A stretch of DNA of 64,000 nt from Marinobacterium lacunae (GTDB lineage Bacteria > Pseudomonadota > Gammaproteobacteria > Pseudomonadales > Balneatricaceae), in NCBI RefSeq assembly GCF_000705555.1, contig NZ_JMQN01000021.1:141477-205476 (forward strand). Direction: 5' to 3'. A program made the position numbers and the translations under genes. How positions within the stretch are numbered: position 1 is the first letter of the stretch; each line of letters starts with the position of its first letter. The notes beneath the pieces were generated by a model. It made no database searches. It was not told the DNA's origin and saw nothing but the letters and a program-made list of their open reading frames with translations. This document shows, in pieces, positions 24,631 to 33,634 of the stretch.

Positions 24631-26132
24631 TGAACGCACCGGACAAGATTTTGCAGCAGCACGTTGATCAGTCTATCTCCTCTGTTGAAACAACGCCGGC
24701 TATCTCTCAATGGCCAGACGTAAAAGAGTTGTATGGCCGTTTTGACGCGTTGGTTAATCAGCCGATGCGCTCCATCAAGCGCGGGGCGATGGCGAAGGTG
24801 CTCGAGCATTTCGAGAGTCGCTGTCAGGGCTCAAAGCGTCTCGCCGAGGATGCGAAACGGGTCATTCCCGGAGGCGTTCAGCATAACCTGGCGTTTAACT
24901 ACCCCTTCCCGCTGGCGATGAAAGAGGCGCAGGGCGCGCACCTGACCGATGTGGACGGTAATCGCTATATCGATTTCCTGCAGGCCGGCGGGCCGACATT
25001 GTTAGGCTCCAACCCCGCATCGGTACGTGCGAAGGTGAATGAGGTATTGGATGAATGCGGCCCTGTAACCGGCCTGTTGCACGAGTACGAGGTGAAGCTC
25101 GCCGACCTTATCTGCCAGTCGATGCCGGGTGTCGATATGGTGCGCCTGCTGGGTTCCGGTACCGAAGCGGTGATGGGGGCGGTACGACTCGCGCGCGCCT
25201 ATACCGACCGAAAATGGGTGATCAAGATCGGCGGTGCCTACCATGGCTGGAGCGACCAGCTTGTTTACGGCATGCGACTGCCCAGCACCGGACGCATGGA
25301 AGCCGTGGGCATACCGCGCGGCGCCACGGCCTATACCCAAGAGTGCCTGCCTAATGACCTCGGTGCGCTTCGACGCAAACTTCAACTCAACCGGCTACGC
25401 GGTGGAACGGCGGCGGTCATGGTTGAGCCGTTGGGGCCGGAAAGTGGTACACGGCCGGTACACCCGGATTACAACCGTCAGGTTCGCGCGCTCTGTGATG
25501 AATTCGGCGCACTGCTGATATTCGACGAAGTCGTCACCGGGTTCCGCCTGGGGCCGGGAGGCGCACAGGCCTATTTCGACGTTAAGCCAGACATAACGGT
25601 GATGGGCAAATGCCTCGCCGGTGGTTACCCCATGGCGGGAGCGATAGGGGGGCGCAAGGAGGTCATGATGATGTTGGTTGGCGGAATAGGCACCACGTCA
25701 AAACGAGCCTTTGTCGGCGGTACTCTTTCGGCCAATCCACTCTCTTGCGTTGCTGGCTACTATGCCCTGCTAGAAGCTCAACGCCTTGATGCGGCGGGTA
25801 AGGCGGGGCGAGCCGGTGACCGTTTACAGCGTGGGCTTGCCGAGATCGTCGAGCGTAGGGGGCTACCGTACGTCGTTTATAACATGGGGTCGATTGTGCA
25901 TCTGCAGACCTCAGGCGTTCTTCTGCTCGATACCAGCAACCTGTACAAGCTTTGGCGGGTTAAGGCAGAGGCCAAGGAGCGCAAACACATGATGGAGGAG
26001 ATGGGTGCGGCGTATTCAGCTCACGGACTGATCACGCTTGCCGGTAGCCGTATCTACACCAGCCTGGCCGATACCGATGAGGTGATCGACGATGCACTTA
26101 ACCGTTTCGACGAAGTTTTCAAGCTGGTGTAG
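24630..26132 (+). CDS. Class III PLP-dependent aminotransferase (glutamate-1-semialdehyde mutase-like)
   Basis: The 500-residue product has an N-terminal extension of about 75 residues before a class III aminotransferase fold. LLGSGTEAVMGAVRLARAYT, GGAYHGWSDQ, the cofactor Asp in LLIFDEVVTGFRLG, and the Schiff-base Lys327 in VMGKCLAGGYPM are all present. It most resembles glutamate-1-semialdehyde aminomutases, but its extension and surroundings argue against a role in haem synthesis. It probably transaminates an aldehyde or keto sugar intermediate made by the aldolase. The start overlaps the aldolase stop by one base. Confidence 0.88.
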   Translation: MNAPDKILQQHVDQSISSVETTPAISQWPDVKELYGRFDALVNQPMRSIKRGAMAKVLEHFESRCQGSKRLAEDAKRVIPGGVQHNLAFNYPFPLAMKEAQGAHLTDVDGNRYIDFLQAGGPTLLGSNPASVRAKVNEVLDECGPVTGLLHEYEVKLADLICQSMPGVDMVRLLGSGTEAVMGAVRLARAYTDRKWVIKIGGAYHGWSDQLVYGMRLPSTGRMEAVGIPRGATAYTQECLPNDLGALRRKLQLNRLRGGTAAVMVEPLGPESGTRPVHPDYNRQVRALCDEFGALLIFDEVVTGFRLGPGGAQAYFDVKPDITVMGKCLAGGYPMAGAIGGRKEVMMMLVGGIGTTSKRAFVGGTLSANPLSCVAGYYALLEAQRLDAAGKAGRAGDRLQRGLAEIVERRGLPYVVYNMGSIVHLQTSGVLLLDTSNLYKLWRVKAEAKERKHMMEEMGAAYSAHGLITLAGSRIYTSLADTDEVIDDALNRFDEVFKLV

Positions 26133-26136
26133 CGCT

Positions 26137-26775
26137 ATGAACGACTCAAATTACTTCAAGGATACCTGGCTGGAGATCAGAGACCGGCTGGTGGCCAAGC
26201 GCCTACTGGGTGATCGGGAGGCGAGCCTGTCTGTGAGATGTGCAGACGGCAAGCGAATATGGGTCGGGGCTGTCGATGCCGAACAGCCCGATCTCGTCGA
26301 TCTTTTACAACCGGTCACGGACCCTCAAGCAGCCCTTCATGCCGCTGTGTATGAGCATAGGGGCGATGTCGGTGCGATAGCGGTAGGAGGTGGGCCTTAT
26401 GGGTCACTGATCTCCGGTTTTGGGGGCGTCATGCCTCAGCTGTTCGATGAACAGGCCCGTCATATTGGTGAAATGCCGCCTCCGGTCAGGTGTCAGGCCG
26501 ACCTTGAGCCCGCTTTGAGTGGGGCCGGTAACGCCTTGCTCTGGCGAGACCGACCTCTGTGTATGGGGATCACCAGTACCCGTCTTGCGTTGAATGTGGA
26601 GCTGTTTGAAAAGTGCGCCAAGGCCTTTGTGCTTGCAGCGGCGACGGGCGGGCGGATCACGTTACTACCCTGGTGGGTTAGACGGATCGCCAACGCTCGG
26701 TTGGCCAAGGATGAAAAGCGGGCTCTGGCCGCATTCTCCCGCGGGGAACTACCGGTTGAAAGCAGCGGCTACTAG
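26137..26775 (+). CDS. Degenerate class II aldolase paralogue
   Basis: The start at 26137 lies four bases after the aminotransferase stop and gives 212 residues. The fold-defining pattern of class II aldolases can be traced, but the catalytic Glu is replaced (TDPQAALHAAVYEH) and the HxH metal site reads AVGGGPYGS. It therefore cannot bind metal in the usual way. It may pair with the intact aldolase as a non-catalytic subunit, bind a ligand, or be decaying; the reading frame is intact, which favours a retained function. Confidence 0.7.
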   Translation: MNDSNYFKDTWLEIRDRLVAKRLLGDREASLSVRCADGKRIWVGAVDAEQPDLVDLLQPVTDPQAALHAAVYEHRGDVGAIAVGGGPYGSLISGFGGVMPQLFDEQARHIGEMPPPVRCQADLEPALSGAGNALLWRDRPLCMGITSTRLALNVELFEKCAKAFVLAAATGGRITLLPWWVRRIANARLAKDEKRALAAFSRGELPVESSGY

Positions 26776-26800
26776 GCGAAACCGAATCTGGAGGTGTCCG

Positions 26801-27979
26801 ATGCAAACGCTCTCATCGCCGACGGCAACGTTCAGTACCGGGATCACGCCCGTGGTGTTGCTGGTTGGTTCTATCGCGCTGCTGATACTGGGTTTGCAGC
26901 CGTTACTCTTGGGTCAACTGTTTTCCGCGCGAATCGTCACCCTTGAGGGGATTGGTCTGGTTGCGATGGGGGAGATCGTCGCCCTCGGCCTGGGTGTGGT
27001 CCTGACCGATCTTTTTCTGCCTCGCCGTCGTCTGTGGCGCGTTGTGATACTCGCGTCCCTGGCCGTGGTGGCGCTGGATCTCATTACCTGCAACGTTCGG
27101 GGCGATATCCCGATCACGCTGGTACGAGCGGCCTGCGGTCTGGTCGAGGGTGTGTTGGTGTGGCTGACAACCTACGTCATTGTCTGCAGCCATAATCCGG
27201 AACGCCTCGCGGCGGTGTTCATGGTTGTGCAGACAATGAGTCAGGCGCTGGTTTCCACACTATTTGCAGCACTCGTGCTCCCCCTTTCAGGGTGGCAGGG
27301 GGGCTTTGTTGCACTGGCCGCGCTGTCATTGCTGCCGTGTGTTCTGATACGCGCATTACCCCGGCAGTTCCCGGCCATGCGCGAACAGCCGATTCCGGGT
27401 ATACGCTGGTCGATCGCCGGATTGTTACCCCTTGTGCTGGCGTTTTTACAGATGGCTGCGATCGGCGCTATCTGGGCGTATTTGGAGCCGTTGGGAAACA
27501 GCTTCAACTTAAGCCAAGCGGAGATCGGCACGGTGGTGTCGGAGGTGCTCTTGATGCAAGTGTTGGGGGGGATCGTTTCAGTATTCACCGTTCATCGCTT
27601 CAACACGGTACTTGTAGTGGCCCTGGGGGCACTCACTTTGGGCGGCATCGGCTTTGCCTTAATGCAACTGACGCAGATCGACTTCGTACTTTTCACCGGC
27701 TTGTTCGCGCTGTTCGGTTTTGCGTGGCTCTTTACCATGCCCTTTTATGTCAGCTTAGCGCTTCAGGTCGATCCAAGTGGTCGTGTGGCACTATTGATTC
27801 CTGCTATGCAGCTAACCGGCAGCGCCTCAGGACCGCTGGCCGTCTCTCTGGCTGTTGATAGCGATGGCGTCGGCATAGTACCGGCGTTCAGCGCTGCCTT
27901 CTCTGTCTCTGTTTTGACCTTGACGGTATTGGGATACCGCTGGATCTCTCGGCGGACAATCGGTGGAGAGGGCGTGTAA
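26801..27979 (+). CDS. MFS transporter
   Basis: The start at 26801 follows GGAGG with six bases of spacing and gives 392 residues with about 12 hydrophobic segments. It is a major facilitator superfamily member of unknown substrate. The usual DRxGRR motif between helices 2 and 3 is weak (LFLPRRRLWR). Its place between pathway enzymes suggests that it carries the pathway's substrate or product across the inner membrane. The stop overlaps the aldehyde dehydrogenase start by one base. Confidence 0.82.
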   Translation: MQTLSSPTATFSTGITPVVLLVGSIALLILGLQPLLLGQLFSARIVTLEGIGLVAMGEIVALGLGVVLTDLFLPRRRLWRVVILASLAVVALDLITCNVRGDIPITLVRAACGLVEGVLVWLTTYVIVCSHNPERLAAVFMVVQTMSQALVSTLFAALVLPLSGWQGGFVALAALSLLPCVLIRALPRQFPAMREQPIPGIRWSIAGLLPLVLAFLQMAAIGAIWAYLEPLGNSFNLSQAEIGTVVSEVLLMQVLGGIVSVFTVHRFNTVLVVALGALTLGGIGFALMQLTQIDFVLFTGLFALFGFAWLFTMPFYVSLALQVDPSGRVALLIPAMQLTGSASGPLAVSLAVDSDGVGIVPAFSAAFSVSVLTLTVLGYRWISRRTIGGEGV

Positions 27980-29421
27980 TGACCCGTCACGAAAAGGTCA
28001 CTACCGACCTGCAACGGATCCCCCAGCTCTTTGAGGGACAGCGTGAAACAGCCCTGCGTCTGCGCACCCGCTCATTGCGGGAACGCCGCCGCAAGCTCGA
28101 ACAGCTGCGGGATGGCCTGCTTGCACGCCGGGAAGCGCTGTACGACGCGTTCAACAAGGATTTTCGCAAGCCGGCTGCCGAAGTCGATCTGACCGAATTG
28201 GTACCGGTGATCGACGAAATACAGATGGCCCTGCGTAGCCTGAAGCGCTGGATGAAACCCCAACGTGCACGCGCGACGCTTGTCACGCTGGGAACATCGG
28301 CACGGATAACCTACCAAGGCAAGGGGCGTTGTCTCATCGTCGGGCCCTGGAACTACCCGGTGTCGACATTGCTCGGACCGCTGGTGTCCGCTATTGCTGC
28401 CGGGAACTCGGTGATTTTGAAACCTTCGGAGTTCGTTCCCTCGATAAACGCGGTGCTGGTGGAGCTGATCGCCGAGGTGTTCGACCTCTCTGAAGTGGCT
28501 GTCGTGCAAGGCGGGGCCGATACCGCACAATGTTTGCTCAATTACCCCTTCGATCATATTTTTTTCACCGGTTCTCCCCAAGTGGGGAAGTGGGTGATGG
28601 AGGCTGCTTCCAGACACCTGACCTCGGTAACCCTGGAGCTCGGTGGCAAGTCGCCGGTTATCGTTGACGAGAGCGCTGATCTCAGACGTGCCGCGGAGGT
28701 TATCCTCTGGGGAAAACTGGTCAATGCTGGTCAGACCTGCATCGCCCCCGATACGCTCTTTGTGCACCGAAACGTCCGTGACACCTTCCTCGCACACTGC
28801 CAAGAGTTGATTGCACAACGTTTCGGCAGTAGTGACGCGGAGGTGTTCGCCAGTCCGGATCTGGCACGTATCGTTAATGTGCGGCATGCAAGACGCATAG
28901 CAGCGCTTGTAGACGATGCGCTGACACAAGGCGCACAGCTGGTGTGCGGTGGACAGCACCATGTCGACGAGTGCTTCGTTGCGCCGACGCTGCTCACGGA
29001 TATACCCGATACAGCCAACATCATGGAGGAGGAGATCTTCGGGCCGGTACTGCCGGTGATCGAGTTCGGCGAGCTCGACGAAGTGATACACGCCATTAAT
29101 GCCAGGCCCAAGCCGCTGGCGTTGTATCTATGGAGTCGTCGCAAAGCGTGCATCGACAGGGTGTGCAGAGAGACCAGTTCGGGCAGTGCGGTGATTAATC
29201 ACTGCATGTTGCAGTTCGTGCATAGCCGTTTGCCCTTCGGTGGCGTCAACTATTCTGGCATCGGGAACTCGCATGGCGAGTTTGGCTTCAAGGCCTTCTC
29301 CCATGAGCGCGCAACCCTTCAGGGCGGGCCGATTCTTGTGGTCAAGGCATTCTTCCCCCCCTACACCCCCTTTAAACGGGGCTTGATCAAATTGTTGATT
29401 AAGTCGTTAGTCAGGTTTTAA
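27979..29421 (+). CDS. Aldehyde dehydrogenase, family 3-like
   Basis: The 480-residue product is an NAD(P)-dependent aldehyde dehydrogenase with Glu220 in TLELGGKSP and nucleophile Cys254 in NAGQTCIAPD. VGPWNYPVSTLLGPLVSAIA and PSEF are family 3 features, as is the C-terminal hydrophobic and basic tail (KRGLIKLLIKSLVRF), which may hold it at the membrane. It should oxidise an aldehyde, perhaps that released by the aldolase. Start and neighbours overlap, so it belongs to the same operon. Confidence 0.92.
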   Translation: MTRHEKVTTDLQRIPQLFEGQRETALRLRTRSLRERRRKLEQLRDGLLARREALYDAFNKDFRKPAAEVDLTELVPVIDEIQMALRSLKRWMKPQRARATLVTLGTSARITYQGKGRCLIVGPWNYPVSTLLGPLVSAIAAGNSVILKPSEFVPSINAVLVELIAEVFDLSEVAVVQGGADTAQCLLNYPFDHIFFTGSPQVGKWVMEAASRHLTSVTLELGGKSPVIVDESADLRRAAEVILWGKLVNAGQTCIAPDTLFVHRNVRDTFLAHCQELIAQRFGSSDAEVFASPDLARIVNVRHARRIAALVDDALTQGAQLVCGGQHHVDECFVAPTLLTDIPDTANIMEEEIFGPVLPVIEFGELDEVIHAINARPKPLALYLWSRRKACIDRVCRETSSGSAVINHCMLQFVHSRLPFGGVNYSGIGNSHGEFGFKAFSHERATLQGGPILVVKAFFPPYTPFKRGLIKLLIKSLVRF

Positions 29422-29437
29422 TCGGGAGCAAAGTGCG

Positions 29438-29752
29438 ATGCGAATACTGCTTGCGTTCCTGTTCCTCACCGCCGTTCAGCTCAGTACCGCAGTTGTGAAG
29501 GCGGAACCGAACCAGCGTCAGATCAAGCTGTTCCAAGTGAACTGCGCGCAATGCCACGTGAGCGGCCTGCCTTCAATACCGGCTATGGGGCGTCCCGAAG
29601 ACTGGGTGTCGCGTAACCAACGCGGTGAGGATGCGTTATTGGCCAATGTCGTTCAGGGGTTGGGCGGGATGCCACCGTCCGGATACTGCTCCGCCTGTAG
29701 CGAAACCGACCTCCGGGTGCTCGTGCGTCTGGTGTCCGGAACAGAGGAGTAA
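29438..29752 (+). CDS. Periplasmic cytochrome c (c5-like)
   Basis: The 104-residue product has a signal peptide (1-22) and one haem site, CAQCH (Cys36, Cys39, His40). GLGGMPPSGYCSAC towards the C terminus gives the distal Met and an additional Cys pair, as in cytochrome c5 types. It should carry electrons in the periplasm. Its gene lies five bases before the exported flavoprotein gene, which makes it the likely electron acceptor of that enzyme. Confidence 0.9.
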   Translation: MRILLAFLFLTAVQLSTAVVKAEPNQRQIKLFQVNCAQCHVSGLPSIPAMGRPEDWVSRNQRGEDALLANVVQGLGGMPPSGYCSACSETDLRVLVRLVSGTEE

Positions 29753-29757
29753 GACTG

Positions 29758-31167
29758 ATGTCGTTTGATCGCCGACGTTTTCTTCAGGGGCTGGCCGGGG
29801 CCGCAACGGCAGGTCTGCTACCGGGCTGTACAAAGCAGCCGTTCGAAGCCGCCGAGCCGGCCTTTCATTACGAGCCTGGCCAACCGATTCCGTGGATGAA
29901 TTGGGCGGGCAACCAGCACTGCTATCCCGCACATCGCATAGCGCCCACCGGCGAGACAGAGTTGGTTGAGCGATTGAAACGCGCAAAGGGATGCGTTCGG
30001 GCGGTGGGCGCGAGTCACTCGTTTACCGCACTGGTGCCCACTGATGACACGCTGATCGCGACAGACTTAATGGCCGGATTGGTTGGCTATGACGATCAGA
30101 GTATACAGGCAGAACTATGGGCCGGGACGCGACTTCACGACACCGGACGACTGCTCGAAGCTATCGGTCAGGCGCTGCCCAATATGCCGGACGTCGATCG
30201 TTTTGCGCTTGGTGGCGCGCTGGCAAACTCGGCCCATGCCACCGGCGTGCGCTTTGGCTCCATGTCGTCGCAGCTGCTCGGTCTTACGCTCGCTACGCCG
30301 AGTGGGGAGCTGCTTCAGTGTTCGGACACGGAAAACCCGGACATCTTTCAGGCCGCACGGACCTCGCTCGGCGCCCTTGGCATTGTCACGCGCGTACGGC
30401 TGCAGAATGTGGAAAGTTTCCGCCTGACAGAGGTCAACCAAATTGAATATACCGAGGATGTTCTTGATGATCTGCCGCGGCGCCTCGAGGCCCACAGGCA
30501 TTTCGAATTTCTGCCGCTGCCCAACTCCGATCTTTCTGTGACGGTCAGCACGGATCTGGCCAGGCCGGATGACAGGGAACAGGGGGCAGATGATCCCGAC
30601 GCATTAATCAAGCTGCGAAGACTGTACGAGAGCATCAGTTGGTTACCGGGGGCGAATCTGGTCTACGACTGGCTGTTGAAGCTGAATATGGCTGAAGGGG
30701 CGTCTACGGTTCGCACCGGACGCTCCTATACAGTACTTGCACATCCCCGCTTGGTGCGGTTTCGAGAGATGGAATATATCCTGCCCCAGGAGGTAGGCCC
30801 CGCATGTTTGAGGGAGATTCTTCAGACAATACGGGACCGAGGAATTCCCGCATGCTTTCCCCTCGAGTACCGCGCCGTAGCATCGGATGATATATGGCTG
30901 TCGATGTTTCAGGGGCGTCCAAGCGTTGCCATAGCTGTACACCAGTTCGGTGATCTGGATCATCGTGCCTACTTTGAGCAGATTGAACCGATCTTCTGGA
31001 AATACCAGGGTCGTCCCCATTGGGGCAAGTTACACACGCTCGATTCCAACCGACTGAAAAACCTCTATAGCGCACACTGGCAGGACTTTCAGGACGTGCG
31101 CGAGAGTCTGGACCCCGGAAACAAGATGTTGAACCCCTATCTCCGACACCTTTTTGGAGTGGTCTGA
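29758..31167 (+). CDS. Exported FAD-linked oxidase, D-arabinono-1,4-lactone oxidase type
   Basis: The 469-residue product starts with a twin-arginine signal (SFDRRRFLQG) and a lipobox-like LLPGC at Cys24, so it is probably folded in the cytoplasm, exported by Tat and perhaps lipid-anchored. The FAD-binding VAO domain has VGASHSF, in which His87 is the usual covalent flavin site. The C terminus has the HWGKLH block of aldono-lactone and alditol oxidases. It probably oxidises a sugar lactone, polyol or sugar-like substrate and passes electrons to the cytochrome c encoded just upstream. Confidence 0.87.
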   Translation: MSFDRRRFLQGLAGAATAGLLPGCTKQPFEAAEPAFHYEPGQPIPWMNWAGNQHCYPAHRIAPTGETELVERLKRAKGCVRAVGASHSFTALVPTDDTLIATDLMAGLVGYDDQSIQAELWAGTRLHDTGRLLEAIGQALPNMPDVDRFALGGALANSAHATGVRFGSMSSQLLGLTLATPSGELLQCSDTENPDIFQAARTSLGALGIVTRVRLQNVESFRLTEVNQIEYTEDVLDDLPRRLEAHRHFEFLPLPNSDLSVTVSTDLARPDDREQGADDPDALIKLRRLYESISWLPGANLVYDWLLKLNMAEGASTVRTGRSYTVLAHPRLVRFREMEYILPQEVGPACLREILQTIRDRGIPACFPLEYRAVASDDIWLSMFQGRPSVAIAVHQFGDLDHRAYFEQIEPIFWKYQGRPHWGKLHTLDSNRLKNLYSAHWQDFQDVRESLDPGNKMLNPYLRHLFGVV

Positions 31168-31169
31168 GC

Positions 31170-32438
31170 ATGGTATCCAGACGCCGTCTTTTAGTTGCAG
31201 GTGGTGCAGTCATGGCCGGTCTGGCGTTTAGTCGACCTGAGACTCGGTCGGGCAAACATTCGGCCTACTTTGATACGCTGAACACGCTTCTGCGCCGCGA
31301 AGGTATCGATCGCCCCGTCTTGTTGATCGATCTGGAGCGTCTTGATCGCAACATAGACAGAGTGATGGCAACGGTGAATGCCGCAGGAGGAGGGTATAGG
31401 ATCGTCACCAAATCGGTTCCGGCAGCTGGATTGGTCGATTACATAGCCGAGCGAGCCGGGACCCGTTCGCTTATGGTGTTCCATCGGCCCTTTCTGGAAG
31501 AGATGGCGCGTCTGCGCCCGAACAGCGACATCCTGATCGGTAAACCTCTGCCACTTGCATCTCTGTCACGTTTTTACGATGGACAACATCACCGGTTCGA
31601 TCCCGAACGACAGTTGCAGTGGCTGGTCGATTCCCGTGATCGTCTGGAGCAGTATCTGGCGTTCGCCAAATCCCGCGACGTGAGGTTGAGAGTCAATCTG
31701 GAGATCGATGTTGGTCTGCATCGGGGAGGATTCGACAATGCACATACGCTGCACAGGGCACTGACACTGATCAGTGAGAACCCCGGGCGATTGAAGTTTG
31801 CCGGGTTCATGGGGTATGACGCTCATGTGGCGGCATTACCGCCGATATTGGCTGGTTTTGAAACAACCAAAGTAAAGGCGCGTTATGCCGACGCCATTGC
31901 GCTACTGAGGGAGCAGTTTCCTCACCTCATCAACGAAACGGTTACCTTCAATGGAGCAGGAAGTCCCACCTTTCGTCACTACGGACGAGACTCCTTGCTT
32001 AACGATATTTCAGTGGGCTCGGCGTTGTTGAAGCCGAGTCACTACGACCTGGATTCCTTATCTGATTTCGAGCCGAGCGCCTTTATAGCATCTCCGGTGC
32101 TCAAACGACGCACCAGTACTGGACTGCCGACTCTGGAGTGGCTCGCAGCACCCATGCGCGCCTGGGACGGTAATCGTGCCGATACCCTATTCATCTATGG
32201 CGGTAACTGGCTGGCACAGCCGGAGTCTCCGCCGGGCATCGAACTGGCGGAGATCTATCGGAGCTCCAACCAGGAAGGGTATTACGCATCAAAAGCGGTA
32301 GATCTGGCGGTGGATGACTTTCTGTTCCTGAGGCCCTCGCAGTCGGAAGCCGTGTTGCTTCAGTTTGGTGAACTGATTGGCGTTCGTGAAGGCTACGTAG
32401 AAAGACGCTGGCCCGTGTTGAGGCAGGGGATGGCGTGA
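31170..32438 (+). CDS. Exported alanine-racemase-fold PLP enzyme (D-threonine aldolase/deaminase-like)
   Basis: The 422-residue product has a twin-arginine N terminus (VSRRRLLVAGGAVMAGLAF). The fold III PLP barrel follows, with the cofactor Lys81 in YRIVTKSVPAAG and the phosphate-binding and substrate blocks LEIDVGLHRGG and FNGAGSPTFRHY. The C-terminal beta domain resembles that of D-threonine aldolase and D-serine dehydratase. PLP enzymes are seldom exported, so a periplasmic site is notable. The gene starts two bases after the flavoprotein stop. Its substrate is unknown. Confidence 0.8.
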   Translation: MVSRRRLLVAGGAVMAGLAFSRPETRSGKHSAYFDTLNTLLRREGIDRPVLLIDLERLDRNIDRVMATVNAAGGGYRIVTKSVPAAGLVDYIAERAGTRSLMVFHRPFLEEMARLRPNSDILIGKPLPLASLSRFYDGQHHRFDPERQLQWLVDSRDRLEQYLAFAKSRDVRLRVNLEIDVGLHRGGFDNAHTLHRALTLISENPGRLKFAGFMGYDAHVAALPPILAGFETTKVKARYADAIALLREQFPHLINETVTFNGAGSPTFRHYGRDSLLNDISVGSALLKPSHYDLDSLSDFEPSAFIASPVLKRRTSTGLPTLEWLAAPMRAWDGNRADTLFIYGGNWLAQPESPPGIELAEIYRSSNQEGYYASKAVDLAVDDFLFLRPSQSEAVLLQFGELIGVREGYVERRWPVLRQGMA

Positions 32439-32521
32439 CCGAAGAGCAGGTGTGTCTGCTCCCACTATGTAAGCATCGAATATTTCTTTTATCTGACCGT
32501 ACGTCTTGATAAGGAGGGAAA

Positions 32522-33580
32522 ATGACTCAGCAGGTTTTAGTGACCGGGGGCACGGGGTTTGTGGGGTGCCACCTTGTTCGTCAGTTGTTGGAAGCTGGAT
32601 ACAAGGTACATACCACCGTTCGCAGCCTTTCCGATGAACAGAAATTGGGTCCTTTACGGGCGATGCAGGCAGCCTATCCCGAGCGCTTGGTACTGTTCGA
32701 GGCCGATCTGCTGACACCCGGCTCTTTTGCCAAAGCCATGCAGGGGTGCGCGACTGTGCACCATGTTGCATCGCCCTTTTTACTCCCTGAACGGATCAAG
32801 GATGGCAGGTCTCAGATACTGGAGCCTGCGCTAAAAGGCACTCGCAATGTACTGGACAGCGTGAACCGGACCCCAAGCGTGACTCGCGTGGTGATGACAT
32901 CGTCGGTAGGCGCGATCTTCGGTGATTATTCCGATGTGTTCGACATGAAGGACAGAATACTGACGGAAGAGTATTTCAATACATCAAGCACGCTGGAGAA
33001 CAACCCCTATCACTATTCGAAGGTGGAGGCGGAGAAAGAAGCCTGGCGCATGTCTGAAGCACAACAACGTTGGCGCCTGATAACGATTAATCCTGGGATG
33101 ATCTTGGGGCCCTCCATGACACCGGCTTCGGCCTCCGGCAGCCTTTTTTTGATGGATGAGATGTTAAAAGGCTATTTTTTTTATGGGATGCCGGATCTCA
33201 GTCTTACCACGGTCGATGTGCGTGAAGTGGCAAAAGCGCATATCCGGGCGGCACAGGTCGGATCCGCGCAGGGACGTTACATCCTGGCTGAGAAGGAGAT
33301 GATCTCCTTTGTCGAGATAGCGAAGATTCTTAGGCGCGTCCATCACCGCCCCTGGCTTTTGCCCAAGCACCGGATTCCCAAGGCTGTTGTACGCCTGATC
33401 GGACCGTTATTCGGATTGAGCCAGCCGTATATGCGTAAACATTTGGGGATACGGTTCCGGGTGAACAATAGCCGCAGCATCGAAGAACTTGGCATCAAAT
33501 ACCGCCCAATTGAACAGACGCTTATCGATCATTATCGGAGTTGGACAGATCAACGCCGTGCAATACCAAGCACAGGATAA
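32522..33580 (+). CDS. NAD-dependent epimerase / dihydroflavonol-reductase-like protein
   Basis: The 352-residue product is an extended SDR with TGGTGFVG at residues 8-15 and a YHYSK active site (Tyr-x3-Lys) after the catalytic Ser in MTSSVGAIFG. It resembles aldehyde/ketone reductases of the dihydroflavonol-4-reductase group. It has a strong AAGGAGG ribosome site and lies 83 bases after the PLP enzyme gene. It is probably the last gene of the TetR-controlled cluster. Confidence 0.87.
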   Translation: MTQQVLVTGGTGFVGCHLVRQLLEAGYKVHTTVRSLSDEQKLGPLRAMQAAYPERLVLFEADLLTPGSFAKAMQGCATVHHVASPFLLPERIKDGRSQILEPALKGTRNVLDSVNRTPSVTRVVMTSSVGAIFGDYSDVFDMKDRILTEEYFNTSSTLENNPYHYSKVEAEKEAWRMSEAQQRWRLITINPGMILGPSMTPASASGSLFLMDEMLKGYFFYGMPDLSLTTVDVREVAKAHIRAAQVGSAQGRYILAEKEMISFVEIAKILRRVHHRPWLLPKHRIPKAVVRLIGPLFGLSQPYMRKHLGIRFRVNNSRSIEELGIKYRPIEQTLIDHYRSWTDQRRAIPSTG

Positions 33581-33588
33581 ACGCTCCC

Positions 33589-33629
33589 AAAGGTTAGCCT
33601 CTCCAACCATGTGTGAGGGCTAACCTTTT
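33589..33629. terminator. Terminator between the epimerase gene and hupE
   Basis: AAAGGTTAGCC and GGCTAACCTTT form a perfect 11-bp stem with an 18-base loop. The plus-strand end is TTTTG and the minus-strand end begins with TTTGGG, so it may serve both convergent genes, more strongly the plus-strand cluster. Confidence 0.75.
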
Positions 33630-33634
33630 GTATC

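Noticed and set aside
28072..29091. Open frame of 339 codons opposite the aldehyde dehydrogenase gene
   Set aside because: Same reason: the real gene on the plus strand has all catalytic motifs and fits the operon.
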